Part shown: positions 22,412-34,306 of the stretch, one piece after another | Numbering within the stretch: the first letter of the stretch is position 1 | Layout of the letters: every line of letters begins with the position of its first letter | NCBI RefSeq assembly: GCF_013307435.2 | Contig: NZ_CP102845.1 | Coordinates: 3,594,001 to 3,658,000 of the forward strand | Direction of reading: 5' to 3' | Origin: Microvirga terrae | Lineage (GTDB): Bacteria; Pseudomonadota; Alphaproteobacteria; Rhizobiales; Beijerinckiaceae | DNA length: 64,000 nucleotides | The notes under the pieces: generated by a model | Database searches by the model: none | Seen by the model: only the letters and a program-made list of their open reading frames with translations | What the model was told of the DNA's origin: nothing | Position numbers and translations under genes: made by a program

Positions 22412-24738
22412 CCCATCGGCCTCCCGCGCAGTGCCTCGCAGGCCCGCAGGATCGCCTCGGGCGTCGCGGGCGCATCGAGCGGCACGGGCCGCGAGGGGTC
22501 GATCGCATGGACCGCGTCGGCCAGGGCGCAGAACACGCTGTTCGCCAGCATGATCGGCGGCTCGCCCACGGCCTTGGAGCGATAGATCGTCTCCTCCCGG
22601 TTCTCGTTGGGAAAGAGCGCCACGTTGAATTCCGCCGGCACGTCGGAGGCGACCGGGATCTTGTAGGTCGAGGGCGCGTGGGTGAGCAGGTGCCCTTCCC
22701 GGCTGAAGACCAGCTCCTCGGTGGTGAGCCAGCCCATGCCCTGCACGAAGCCGCCCTCGATCTGGCCGATGTCGATGGCCGGATTGAGCGAGCGGCCGAC
22801 ATCGTGGAGGATGTCGGCGCGCAGCAGGCGGTTCTCGCCGGTCAGCGTATCGACGATCACCTCCGAGCAGGCTGCCCCATAGGCGAAGTAGAAGAACGGC
22901 CGTCCGGTGCCCTTGTCGCGGTTCCAGGTGATCTTTGGCGTCTTGTAGTGTCCGGCCTCGGAGAGCGGCACGCGCGCCGCGATGCATTTCTTCGCCAGCT
23001 CGTCGAAGGAGAGGCTCTGATTGCCGACGAACACCCGGTCGTCGCGGAACGCGATCTGATCCTCCGGAACGCCATAGGCCTCGGCCGCGTGTGCGATCAT
23101 CCGCCGCTTGATCGCTCCGGCCGCGACCCGCGCCGCCATGCCGTTGAGATCTGACCCGGATGACGCGGCCGTCGGCGAGGTGTTCGGCACCTTCGCGGTG
23201 GTGGTCGCCGTGATGCGCACGCGCTCCAGGGCGATGCCGAATTCCTCGGCCACGACCTGCGCCACCTTGACGTAGAGCCCCTGCCCCATCTCGGTGCCGC
23301 CGTGGTTCAGATGCACGGACCCGTCCTGATACACGTGCACCAAGGCGCCGGCCTGGTTCATGTGGGTGAGCGTGAAGCTGATGCCGAACTTCACCGGCGT
23401 GAGCGCGAGACCGCGCTTCATGATCGGCGAGGACGCATTGAAGGCCGCGATCTCCTCGCGGCGCGCGCGGTAGTTCGAGGTCTGCTCGAGCGTGCGCACG
23501 AGATTGAGGAGCGTGTCCGTCTCCTCGACCTCCATGCCGTAGGGCGTGACGTTTTCGGTCTCGCGGTATAAATTCGCATAGCGCACATCGAGCGGGTCGC
23601 GCCCCGTCGCCCAGGCGATCCGGTCCATCACGTGCTCGATGGCGAGCATGCCCTGCGGGCCGCCGAAGCCGCGAAACGCCGTGTTCGACACCGTGTTGGT
23701 CTTCAGTCGTTTCGACGCGATGCGCACGGCAGGCATCCAATAGGCGTTGTCCGCGTGGAACATCGCGCGGTCGACGACGCCGCTGGACAGATCCGCCGAG
23801 TAGCCGCAGCGGGCGAGCAGATCCACCGCGTAACCCTGCATGCGCCCGTCACCGTCGAAGCCCACGGTCCAGTCGCAGCGGAAGTCGTGGCGCTTGCCGG
23901 TGAGGACGAAATCGTCGTCGCGGTCGAGGCGAAGCTTGCAGGGCCGTCCCGTCGCGCGGGCCGCGAGGGCGGCCGTCACGGCCCATTGCGTCGCCTGGCT
24001 CTCCTTGCCGCCGAAGCCGCCGCCCATGCGGCGCGTCTCGCAGGTCACGTATGCGTCGGGAATGTCGAGCACGCGAGCCACCACATGCTGCACTTCCGTC
24101 GGGTGCTGGGTCGAGGAATAGACATGGATGTCCCCGTCCTCTCCCGGGACCGCCAGGGCGATCTGCCCTTCCAGGTAGAAATGCTCCTGACCGCCGACGC
24201 GGAACCGTCCCGCCAGCTTCAGCGGCGCCTGAGCGATGGCGGCATCCGGGTCGCCGCGGCCATAGGCATAATCGGGCAGCACGGTCTCGCCGCGCTCGAG
24301 CGCGTCCTCGACCGTGATGCTGGGCGTCTCCGCGTCGATCTCCATCACGGCCTTCTTGACGGCGCGGCGCGCCACGTCGCGGCTCGTCGCCACGACGGCG
24401 AACAGGGCCTGGCCCAGGAAGCTGATGTCGGTGTCGACGAAGAGCGGATCGTCGCCGAAGGCCGGCGACACGTCGTTCTTGCCGGGAATGTCGGACGCAG
24501 TGAGCACCGCCACGACGCCGGGCACCGCGCGTACGGCGGAAACGTCAAGAGACACGAGGCGCCCGCGCGCCTTCGGCGACTGCCCGACGGCGACATGCAA
24601 GGTGCCGTCGGGCTCGCGGATGTCGTCGATGTACTGAGCGGAGCCCTGAACGTGCTTCAGGCCGGAATCGTGCGGGAGCGGCTGGCGGATGTGGCGAAGC
24701 GCTTCTGCTTCCATCATCGGCTTGGCGGGTGCGTTCAT
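22408..24738 (-). CDS. xdhB: Xanthine dehydrogenase molybdopterin-binding subunit
   Basis: A 776-residue large subunit oxidising hypoxanthine/xanthine to urate. Seen: an early HVQGSAQYIDDI segment, molybdopterin-binding RRMGGGFGGKE, AFRGFGGPQG, the GGTEMGQGL loop, and the catalytic Glu in KAVGEPPIML. Gene order xdhA-xdhB-xdhC with a 4-base gap and 4-base overlap marks one operon. The cofactor depends on moaA-type genes such as that at 4394. Confidence 0.95.
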   Translation of the reverse strand: MNAPAKPMMEAEALRHIRQPLPHDSGLKHVQGSAQYIDDIREPDGTLHVAVGQSPKARGRLVSLDVSAVRAVPGVVAVLTASDIPGKNDVSPAFGDDPLFVDTDISFLGQALFAVVATSRDVARRAVKKAVMEIDAETPSITVEDALERGETVLPDYAYGRGDPDAAIAQAPLKLAGRFRVGGQEHFYLEGQIALAVPGEDGDIHVYSSTQHPTEVQHVVARVLDIPDAYVTCETRRMGGGFGGKESQATQWAVTAALAARATGRPCKLRLDRDDDFVLTGKRHDFRCDWTVGFDGDGRMQGYAVDLLARCGYSADLSSGVVDRAMFHADNAYWMPAVRIASKRLKTNTVSNTAFRGFGGPQGMLAIEHVMDRIAWATGRDPLDVRYANLYRETENVTPYGMEVEETDTLLNLVRTLEQTSNYRARREEIAAFNASSPIMKRGLALTPVKFGISFTLTHMNQAGALVHVYQDGSVHLNHGGTEMGQGLYVKVAQVVAEEFGIALERVRITATTTAKVPNTSPTAASSGSDLNGMAARVAAGAIKRRMIAHAAEAYGVPEDQIAFRDDRVFVGNQSLSFDELAKKCIAARVPLSEAGHYKTPKITWNRDKGTGRPFFYFAYGAACSEVIVDTLTGENRLLRADILHDVGRSLNPAIDIGQIEGGFVQGMGWLTTEELVFSREGHLLTHAPSTYKIPVASDVPAEFNVALFPNENREETIYRSKAVGEPPIMLANSVFCALADAVHAIDPSRPVPLDAPATPEAILRACEALRGRPMG

Positions 24739-24742
24739 GGCT

Positions 24743-26224
24743 CTACTCCGCCGCCTGAAGCGCTTCGCGCCCGCCGACGATCCGCGTCGCCCGCGTGTCG
24801 CCCGACGCCGTTTCGCTCAGGGCCTTGAAGACCAAGTTGCGCGCGACCGTCGAGCGGTAGGCCGACGAGGCCCTGTGATCGTCGAGGGGCTGGTAGTCGC
24901 GTGCGATGGCCGCCATGGCCTCGCCCCATGTTTCAGGCTCGTCGAGGGAGACGCCCGCCAGCGCCCGCTCCGTCTCGGCGGCGCGCTTCGGCGTGCCGGC
25001 CATGCCGCCGAACGCGACGCGGGCCTCCGCGATGCGCCGCCCGTCGAGGATGAGCTTGAAGGCACCGAGCACCGACGAGATGTCCTCGTCGAAGCGCTTC
25101 GAGATCTTGTACGCGCGGAAGGCCTCATGGCCGTTCAGCTTCGGCACGCTCACGCGGCGCACGAACTCGCCCGGCAGGCGATCCTGCCTGCGATAGGCGA
25201 TGAAGAAATCTTCGAGCGGAAGGGTGCGGGTGGCCTCGCCCCGGCGCAGCTCCAGCTCCGCGCCGAGCGCGATGAAGACCGGCGCGAGATCGCCGATCGG
25301 CGACCCGTTGGCGATGCTGCCGCCGACGGTTCCCGAGGCGCGCACCTGCAGCGACCCGAAGCGGCGCATGATCTCGCCGAGATCGGGGTCGATCCGTGCG
25401 AGGGCGGGATGGATGGCTGCGTGAGTCACGGTCGCGCCGATGCCGAGCGCGTCGGAGGAATCCTCGATGACATCGAGCCCGGCCACGCGCCCGAGCCAGA
25501 TGATCTTCTCGATCTCCATCATGGCCTTGGTGATCCAAAGGCCCACATCCGTGCAGCCGGCGACCAGCGTCGCGTCCGGGTGCTGCGCATAGAGAGCCGC
25601 GAGGGATGCTTCGCTCGCGGGCGCGGCGAAGAAGCAGGCCTCGCTGCCGATGAAGACGTCACGGCCGTCGGCAAGGTCCATGAGACCGCGCGCGGTTTGA
25701 TCGCTCCTGGCCGAGAAGGGATCGCCGGCCTGTCCGCCGCAGGCCTGAAGCGCCGCATCGACGATCGGCCGGTAGCCGGTGCAGCGGCAGAGGTTGCCCG
25801 CCAGCGCATCGTTGGCGCTCTCCCGGGTCAACGGCCGCTCGCCCTCGTGATAGAGGGTGAAGAGGCTCATCACGATCCCGGGCGTGCAGAAGCCGCATTG
25901 CGACCCGTGGCTCGCCACCATGGCGGTCTGGACCGGATGCAATTCGCCGTTCGCGGCGAGATCCTCGACGGTGACGAGTTCCGCCCCGTCGACTTGGCCG
26001 AGCAGCAGGATGCAGGCGTTGACCGGTTCGTAATGGACACGCCCGCCCCTCAACCGGCCGAGCGCCACCGTGCAGGCGCCGCAATCGCCCTCCGCGCACC
26101 CCTCCTTGGTGCCGACGCGACGCTCCTGAAGCCTCAAGTAGTCCAGAAGCGTGGTGCGCGGGTGAAAACCTGAAACCTCGACTGCCTGTCCGTTCCGCCA
26201 GAAGCGGATTGCTGCACGCCTCAA
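24743..26224 (-). CDS. xdhA: Xanthine dehydrogenase small subunit (2Fe-2S, FAD)
   Basis: A 493-residue subunit carrying two [2Fe-2S] clusters and FAD. The plant-type cluster has CAEGDCGAC, the second has CGFCTPG and CRCTGY, and the FAD-binding part has GSPIGDLAP and TVGGSIANGSP. No ATG fits. The TTG at 26224 was chosen because GGAGG precedes it by a few bases and the protein then has the family length. It is the first gene of the xdhABC run and probably of guaD-ureE-ybaK. Confidence 0.93.
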   Translation of the reverse strand: MRRAAIRFWRNGQAVEVSGFHPRTTLLDYLRLQERRVGTKEGCAEGDCGACTVALGRLRGGRVHYEPVNACILLLGQVDGAELVTVEDLAANGELHPVQTAMVASHGSQCGFCTPGIVMSLFTLYHEGERPLTRESANDALAGNLCRCTGYRPIVDAALQACGGQAGDPFSARSDQTARGLMDLADGRDVFIGSEACFFAAPASEASLAALYAQHPDATLVAGCTDVGLWITKAMMEIEKIIWLGRVAGLDVIEDSSDALGIGATVTHAAIHPALARIDPDLGEIMRRFGSLQVRASGTVGGSIANGSPIGDLAPVFIALGAELELRRGEATRTLPLEDFFIAYRRQDRLPGEFVRRVSVPKLNGHEAFRAYKISKRFDEDISSVLGAFKLILDGRRIAEARVAFGGMAGTPKRAAETERALAGVSLDEPETWGEAMAAIARDYQPLDDHRASSAYRSTVARNLVFKALSETASGDTRATRIVGGREALQAAE

Positions 26225-26500
26225 ATCGTCCTCCGCCGGGTTCGTCCCGGTTCGCTGATCAGCCGCATAGAATGACCGAGCGGCAGGATTACGCAATAGG
26301 CGCGTGTGCGGCGCCGAAGGCGGCTGGAAGCGTGATCGAAAAAAGGTCCTAGGTACTCTTTCCTGCAATTTCTGAGGAAGATTCCCGCTCTTGAGCAACC
26401 TAAGCTTGATGACAATTCGAAATAATATATCGTATTATACGGGGTGGCTCTGAGGGCTGTGCACTCGAACGAGGGCGATCTCCGTCCTTAAGATCGGAGA

Positions 26501-28117
26501 ATGAAATTGGCATACAATCTTTGGGAAGAGATGGCGAGACTGCAGGCAAGGGTGCTCGCCGGAACCGTTTTGGCCGGGACCGCGAACGGCGGTGGAATCA
26601 GCAGCCCGACCGATGGAGGCTCCAGCGGCGGTGGGATCAGTGGTGGTGGTGAGGTCACCCTTGAGGTCGCCGACCGAGTCATGATCGAGGGTAAACTTCA
26701 TGACGTCATCGTCATCAACGGTCAACGTTATGCTATCGATCCTGCCAATCCAAATGGATCGCCGGCTTACAGATTGGGAGAGGGAGCTGACGGAGGGGCA
26801 ACGGCGACGCTCGATGCAACGTTCCACGATCGCATTCGTTTCGGCGAAGTGCCGTCTAGCGGCGCTGACGGCGGCACCGGCGGTGGCATCGATGGAGGCG
26901 CTGGAGACGGCGGCTCGGGTGGAGGTGCCGGCGACGGTGGTTCAAGCGGTGGAACGGACGACGGGGGCACAACCGTTCAGCAGACAAATGTCGTTTTGAA
27001 GTTGGCTGATGGAAGCTATCTCACCGCCGCGATGACCTTAGGCTCGACCGGCAGCGATTTTCTCCATCAAGCCGGCTTCGTCTATGGCGGCGCCGGCAAC
27101 GACAGCATTGTAGGCTATAGCGGCAACGACATCATCGATGGCGGCAACGGCAATGATTGGATGGATGGCGGCGCCGGCAGCGATGTCATGGATGGTCGTT
27201 CCGGCTGGGACGTGGTGTCCTACCAGAGCGCCGCGAGCGGCATCACGGTCGACCTCACCAGCAACGCCAACAGCGGCGCCGCCGCCGGCGACAGGATCCT
27301 CAACGTCGAGGTGCTGCAGGGCTCGAACCACGCCGACCGGCTCACCGGCCTCGACCGCGGCAACGGCAGCGGCGTCCAGCTCTACGGCGAAGGCGGCGAC
27401 GACGGGCTCACCGGCAAGGCCGGCGGTGACGCCCTGTTCGGCGGCGCCGGCAACGACTGGCTCGACGGCGGCCCGGGCGGCGACCTCCTCGACGGCGGCG
27501 CCGGCTGGGACGTGCTCTCCTACCAGAGCGCCACCGGCGGCGTGGTGGTCGACCTGACCGGCAACCAGAACGGCGGCGCGGCGGCGGGGGATCAGGTCTC
27601 GAACATCGAGGTGCTGCAGGGCTCGAACTACGCCGACACGCTGACCAGCATCGACCGCGGCGGCGGCTCGGGGGCGCAGCTCTACGGTGAGGGCGGCAAC
27701 GACACCCTGTACGGCCGGGGCGGCGGCGACTACCTGTTCGGGGGTGCCGGCGACGACCTCCTCGACAGCGGCTTCGGCGATGACGTGCTCAGCGGCGGGG
27801 CGGGGGCGGACACGTTCCGGTTCAGCACGGGCCTGGGTGCGGGCAACGTCGACACGCTGCAGGACTTATCACTGGCGCAGGGCGACCGCATCCTGCTCAG
27901 CCGGAGCGTGTTCGCCGGCGCCGGCTACGATGCCCTGGCGGGGGCGGCGTTCACCCTCGGCACGGCAGCCACGACGGCGGTGCACCGGATCGTGTACGAT
28001 CAGGAGACCGGCGACTTGTTCTACGATGCCGACGGGGTGGGCGGCGCGGCGCAGGTCAAGTTCGCGGTGCTCGCCAACCATGCGTCGCTCACCGCGGCAA
28101 ACTTCCAGATCCTCTGA
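26501..28117 (+). CDS. RTX-type calcium-binding repeat protein 1
   Basis: A 538-residue protein. N-terminal about 25 residues are helical, then comes a Gly/Ser-rich stretch, a small beta part, and a second Gly-rich linker (about 125-155). From about 185 it has hemolysin-type GGxGxDxLxG nonapeptides in three blocks, separated by two copies of an SYQSA...VDLT...N-GAAAGD...VEVLQGSNYAD segment. The C-terminal about 100 residues end SLTAANFQIL, as expected for a type I secretion signal. It binds calcium outside the cell. No transporter genes are adjacent. The core is nearly identical to the gene at 34307. Confidence 0.85.
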   Translation: MKLAYNLWEEMARLQARVLAGTVLAGTANGGGISSPTDGGSSGGGISGGGEVTLEVADRVMIEGKLHDVIVINGQRYAIDPANPNGSPAYRLGEGADGGATATLDATFHDRIRFGEVPSSGADGGTGGGIDGGAGDGGSGGGAGDGGSSGGTDDGGTTVQQTNVVLKLADGSYLTAAMTLGSTGSDFLHQAGFVYGGAGNDSIVGYSGNDIIDGGNGNDWMDGGAGSDVMDGRSGWDVVSYQSAASGITVDLTSNANSGAAAGDRILNVEVLQGSNHADRLTGLDRGNGSGVQLYGEGGDDGLTGKAGGDALFGGAGNDWLDGGPGGDLLDGGAGWDVLSYQSATGGVVVDLTGNQNGGAAAGDQVSNIEVLQGSNYADTLTSIDRGGGSGAQLYGEGGNDTLYGRGGGDYLFGGAGDDLLDSGFGDDVLSGGAGADTFRFSTGLGAGNVDTLQDLSLAQGDRILLSRSVFAGAGYDALAGAAFTLGTAATTAVHRIVYDQETGDLFYDADGVGGAAQVKFAVLANHASLTAANFQIL

Positions 28118-28146
28118 CGCGTCGCTAGGACAGCGCTTCGCCGAAG

Positions 28147-28178
28147 GAAAAGGCGCGGCCCGAAAGCCGCGCCTTTTC
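28147..28178. terminator. Bidirectional terminator between RTX gene and gloA
   Basis: Stem AGGCGCGGC (28151-28159) pairs with GCCGCGCCT (28166-28174), flanked by AAAA on the left and TTTTCC on the right. It ends both convergent genes. Confidence 0.9.
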
Positions 28179-28227
28179 CTTCGCGGGTCCATCACTCAGC
28201 CGATTGCCGTTCAAGAATCGTCCGGCC

Positions 28228-28668
28228 TCACCACGTGCCCGTATTAGGCATGGACGCCCAGGGCTCCTGCACCGGCTTGGGTTCGCCGCGCTGCAGCAAC
28301 TCGATCGAGATGTTGTCCGGGGTCTTGACGAAGGCCATGTAGCCGTCGCGGGGCGGACGGTTGATGGTGACGCCCGCATCCATCAGCTTCTGGCAGAATG
28401 CGTAGATGTCGTCGACCCGATAGGCGAGATGCCCGAAGTTGCGGCCGCCGGCATATTCCTTCTCGTCCCAGTTGTGGGTGAGTTCCAGCAGCGGCGCCTT
28501 CGTGTCCTTCGACTTGTCGACGTCGTTGGGAGCCGCCAGGAACACGAGGGTGTAGCGACCCTTTTCGTTGTCCGTCCGACGGACCTCGACGAGCCCGAAC
28601 TTGTTGACGAAGAAATCGAGGGATTCCTCGAGGTTCGAGACGCGAACCATCGTGTGCAGATATTCCAT
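28228..28668 (-). CDS. gloA: Lactoylglutathione lyase (glyoxalase I)
   Basis: A 146-residue metalloenzyme converting the methylglyoxal-glutathione adduct to lactoylglutathione. Metal ligands are at H5, E62, H80 and E123, in YLHTM, LLELTHNW, FGHLAY and ISIELLQ. ATG at 28668 with AAGGAA upstream fits family length. It is a single gene, convergent with the RTX gene and divergent from pepN. Confidence 0.93.
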   Translation of the reverse strand: MEYLHTMVRVSNLEESLDFFVNKFGLVEVRRTDNEKGRYTLVFLAAPNDVDKSKDTKAPLLELTHNWDEKEYAGGRNFGHLAYRVDDIYAFCQKLMDAGVTINRPPRDGYMAFVKTPDNISIELLQRGEPKPVQEPWASMPNTGTW

Positions 28669-28878
28669 GGTCACATTCCTTATGGGTCGGGGATAGGTCA
28701 TGGCGTAATTGCCGGAGAGTTCAAGAGGTACCTTTTTCTTGCGCAGAAAAAGCCTTGGATTTGCTCAAGATCCTATGGCCTCTTATGGATGCTGCTTCGA
28801 GCAGACCGGAGGTCTCTCCCCCAAGACTCTCGCCGAGACCCTCGCATTTAACGCAACTTTGTTTCACGCGGATATTTG

Positions 28879-31530
28879 ATGCGCACCGACACTCAGCAGA
28901 TCGTTCGCCTTGAGGACTACCGCCCCAGCGACTTCCTGATCGACCGCGTCGAACTCGACGTCAAACTGCATCCCACCGAGACCAAGGTCGTGGCGACCGT
29001 GGCCATGAGGCCCAACCCTGAGGGACGCCCGGACGCCCCCCTGGTGCTCGACGGCGACGAGCTGAACCTGAAGGCGGTAGCCCTGAACGGGCGCCCTCTG
29101 TCCACCGACGAGTTCGAGGTCTCTCCGCAATCGTTGACCATCGCGCAGGCACCGCGGCAGCCGTTCACGCTCACCATCGAGACCGAAATCAACCCGACGG
29201 CCAACACCAAGCTCATGGGCCTCTACCGGTCGAGCGGCAATTACTGCACGCAATGCGAGGCCGAAGGCTTCAGGCGCATCACCTATTTCCTGGACCGGCC
29301 CGACATCATGGCCGTCTACACCACCCGGATCGAGGCGGATCGCGAGGACGCTCCGGTTCTCCTGGGCAACGGCAACCCGGTCGAGAGCGGGACCGTCGAC
29401 GGCTCCGACAGGCATTTTGCTGTCTGGCACGACCCGCATCCGAAGCCGTCCTACCTGTTCGCCCTCGTGGGCGGACGCCTCGGCCGGGTCTCCAAGACCT
29501 TCACGACCATGAGCGGACGGGCGGTGGACCTCGCGATCTACGTGGAGCCCGGCAAGGAGAGCCGCGCCGATTACGCCCTCGACGCGCTCGAGCGCTCCAT
29601 GCGCTGGGACGAGAAGGTGTTCGGCCGCGAATACGATCTCGACGTGTTCAACATCGTGGCCGTGTCCGATTTCAACATGGGCGCGATGGAGAACAAAGGC
29701 CTCAACATCTTCAACGACAAGTACGTCCTGGCGAGCCCCGAGACCGCGACCGACATGGACTACGCCCATATCGAGGCGATCATCGCGCACGAGTACTTCC
29801 ATAACTGGACCGGGAACCGCGTGACCTGCCGCGACTGGTTCCAGCTCTGCCTGAAGGAGGGCCTGACGGTCTTCCGCGATCAGGAATTCTCCTCGGACGA
29901 GCGCTCCCGCCCGGTGCATCGCATCGCCGAGGTGAAGACCCTGAGGGCGCGGCAGTTCCTGGAGGATTCGAGCCCCCTCGCCCATCCGGTGCGCCCGACC
30001 CAGTATCGCGAGATCAACAACTTCTACACGGCGACCGTGTACGAGAAGGGCGCCGAGATCGTCCGCATGCTCAAGACGATCATCGGCGAGGCCGATTTCC
30101 GGCGCGGCATGGATCTCTATTTCGAGCGCTGCGACGGCACGGCCGCCACGGTCGAGGATTTCCTGGGCGCCTTCGCGGACGTGACGGGCCGGGATCTGTC
30201 CCACTTCGCCCGCTGGTACGAGCAGTCGGGTACGCCCAGGGTCACGGTAAAGGGGCATCACGATCCTGACGCGAAGACGTTCCGCCTCGATTTCGAGCAA
30301 GGCACGCCCCCGACGCCTGGTCAGCCGAAGAAGGACGCGATGGCGATCCCGGTGGCGCTCGGCCTCGTCGCCCAGGACGGCACATTGGCGAACACCGCCT
30401 GCGAGCGCCTGGATTCCCGCGGCGTATTCCTGTTCGACAAGCTTACGGACAGCATCACGTTCACGGACGTGACGTCCCGGCCTGTTCCGTCGCTCTTCCG
30501 GGGTTTCTCGGCCCCGGTGAAGCTGTCGCTCGATCTACCGAATGAGGAGCTGCTGGTTCTCCTCCGGCACGATACGGACGCCTTCAACCGCTGGCAGGCT
30601 GCCCAGACCATGGCCATGCGCCTGCTCACCGCCCTGGCGAAGGGCATTCACGCGGACGACCGGGATATCGATGCCCTGGCCGGGGCGCTCTGCTCCTTCA
30701 TGGCCAGGGATGCGCTCGACGACCCGGCCTTCGCGGCGCTCGTCGTCACGCTTCCCAGCGAGGCGGACGTCGCGCAGGAGATCGGGCAGGACGTGGACCC
30801 CGACGCCATCCACCGGGCGCGCTCGCAGATGCGGCACCGGATCGGCCGGAGCTGCGCGGAGCCCCTGCAGCGCTTCTACGACACCTTGAGCGATTCCGGC
30901 CCCTACAGCCCGGACGCGGCCAGTGCCGGACGGCGCTCCCTGCGCAACGCGTGCCTCGACCTTCTCGCCGCGGCCGACCCCGGCACCGGCGAGGCGCTCG
31001 CCGTGCGGCAGCTCGAATCGGCGAGCAACATGACCGATCGCCTCGCATCGCTGAGCGTGCTGACCACCCTGCCCGGCTCGGTACGCGAGGAGGCCATCGC
31101 CCGGTTCGGGGACCGCTACCGCAACGAGCCGCTCGTGCTCGACAAGTGGTTCACCCTGCAGGCGGCGATCCCGGAGGACGGCACCCTGGAGCGCGTGACC
31201 GGGTTGATGCAGCACCCGGCCTTCTCCATCTCCAACCCCAATCGCGTGCGCTCGCTCATCGGCAGCTTCGCCATGCTGAACCAGGTCCAGTTCAACCGCG
31301 CCGACGGAGCAGGCTATCGGTTTCTGGCCTCGATCGTGCTGCGCGTGGACGAGCTGAACCCACAGCTTGCGGCCCGTCTTCTGACCGCTTTCAGCACCTG
31401 GCGGATGATGGAAAGCACCCGCCGATCGCAGGCCGAACAGGCCCTCCGATCCATCGCGCAAAAGCCCAATCTTTCCCGCGATGTAGGGGATATCGTGAGC
31501 CGTTCCCTGGAAGAAGAGCAGACGAAATAA
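28879..31530 (+). CDS. pepN: Aminopeptidase N (M1 family)
   Basis: An 883-residue zinc aminopeptidase. Substrate motif GAMENKGL, zinc-site HEYFHNW (H304, E305, H308) and the third ligand E327 in KEGLTVFRDQE. The C-terminal half is the helical domain of the PepN type. It acts in cytoplasmic peptide turnover. A good terminator follows at 31566. It precedes a PAS histidine kinase, and beyond it glnE, as in related genomes. Confidence 0.96.
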   Translation: MRTDTQQIVRLEDYRPSDFLIDRVELDVKLHPTETKVVATVAMRPNPEGRPDAPLVLDGDELNLKAVALNGRPLSTDEFEVSPQSLTIAQAPRQPFTLTIETEINPTANTKLMGLYRSSGNYCTQCEAEGFRRITYFLDRPDIMAVYTTRIEADREDAPVLLGNGNPVESGTVDGSDRHFAVWHDPHPKPSYLFALVGGRLGRVSKTFTTMSGRAVDLAIYVEPGKESRADYALDALERSMRWDEKVFGREYDLDVFNIVAVSDFNMGAMENKGLNIFNDKYVLASPETATDMDYAHIEAIIAHEYFHNWTGNRVTCRDWFQLCLKEGLTVFRDQEFSSDERSRPVHRIAEVKTLRARQFLEDSSPLAHPVRPTQYREINNFYTATVYEKGAEIVRMLKTIIGEADFRRGMDLYFERCDGTAATVEDFLGAFADVTGRDLSHFARWYEQSGTPRVTVKGHHDPDAKTFRLDFEQGTPPTPGQPKKDAMAIPVALGLVAQDGTLANTACERLDSRGVFLFDKLTDSITFTDVTSRPVPSLFRGFSAPVKLSLDLPNEELLVLLRHDTDAFNRWQAAQTMAMRLLTALAKGIHADDRDIDALAGALCSFMARDALDDPAFAALVVTLPSEADVAQEIGQDVDPDAIHRARSQMRHRIGRSCAEPLQRFYDTLSDSGPYSPDAASAGRRSLRNACLDLLAAADPGTGEALAVRQLESASNMTDRLASLSVLTTLPGSVREEAIARFGDRYRNEPLVLDKWFTLQAAIPEDGTLERVTGLMQHPAFSISNPNRVRSLIGSFAMLNQVQFNRADGAGYRFLASIVLRVDELNPQLAARLLTAFSTWRMMESTRRSQAEQALRSIAQKPNLSRDVGDIVSRSLEEEQTK

Positions 31531-31565
31531 CCTGTTTGTTTCAATAGGTTACGGGGTTGTCCCAG

Positions 31566-31600
31566 ATTTCCCCAGGGGAATGCGGGATGGGAAATTTTTT
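31566..31600 (+). terminator. Rho-independent terminator after pepN
   Basis: ATTTCCC (31566-31572) pairs with GGGAAAT (31589-31595) and is followed by TTTTTT. The loop itself contains CCCCAGGGG, so an alternative shorter hairpin is possible. Confidence 0.75.
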
Positions 31601-31721
31601 ATTAACCTTCGGGTTCTACTAACTAGACAAATCACCCGCCCAAGATTCTATTGATAGTGATTCGGAGAGATGCGGCACGTCCTCCGAAACAGGACGAAAA
31701 TGGTTCCGGAGGAAACATCGC

Positions 31722-34049
<2,328 letters not shown>

Positions 34050-34216
34050 TCGCACGCCGAAAACGCCGGAAACTCGCACATCATCGTCGGGGCCGTGCCT
34101 TCCTGTCCGGCAGGAGGCCTGTCGTTTCGGCCCACGGGCCGAAGCATGGGTGCGCTCCCTGCACGAGCGCACCACACGAGCCGCCGGTGGTCGGACCGAC
34201 GACGATGGTCTCGCTC

Positions 34217-34247
34217 GAAAAGGAAGGGCGCAGCCTCCGCCGCGCCC
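34217..34247 (-). terminator. Terminator after RTX gene 2
   Basis: GGGCGC (34226-34231) pairs with GCGCCC (34242-34247), and TTCCTTTT follows on the minus strand. It lies about 60 bases downstream of the RTX stop codon. Confidence 0.65.
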
Positions 34248-34306
34248 CATGTGATCCATTGTCGAGCGGCGGAAGCGAGCCTGCCGCCCGGCCGCCTAGA
34301 AGAATC

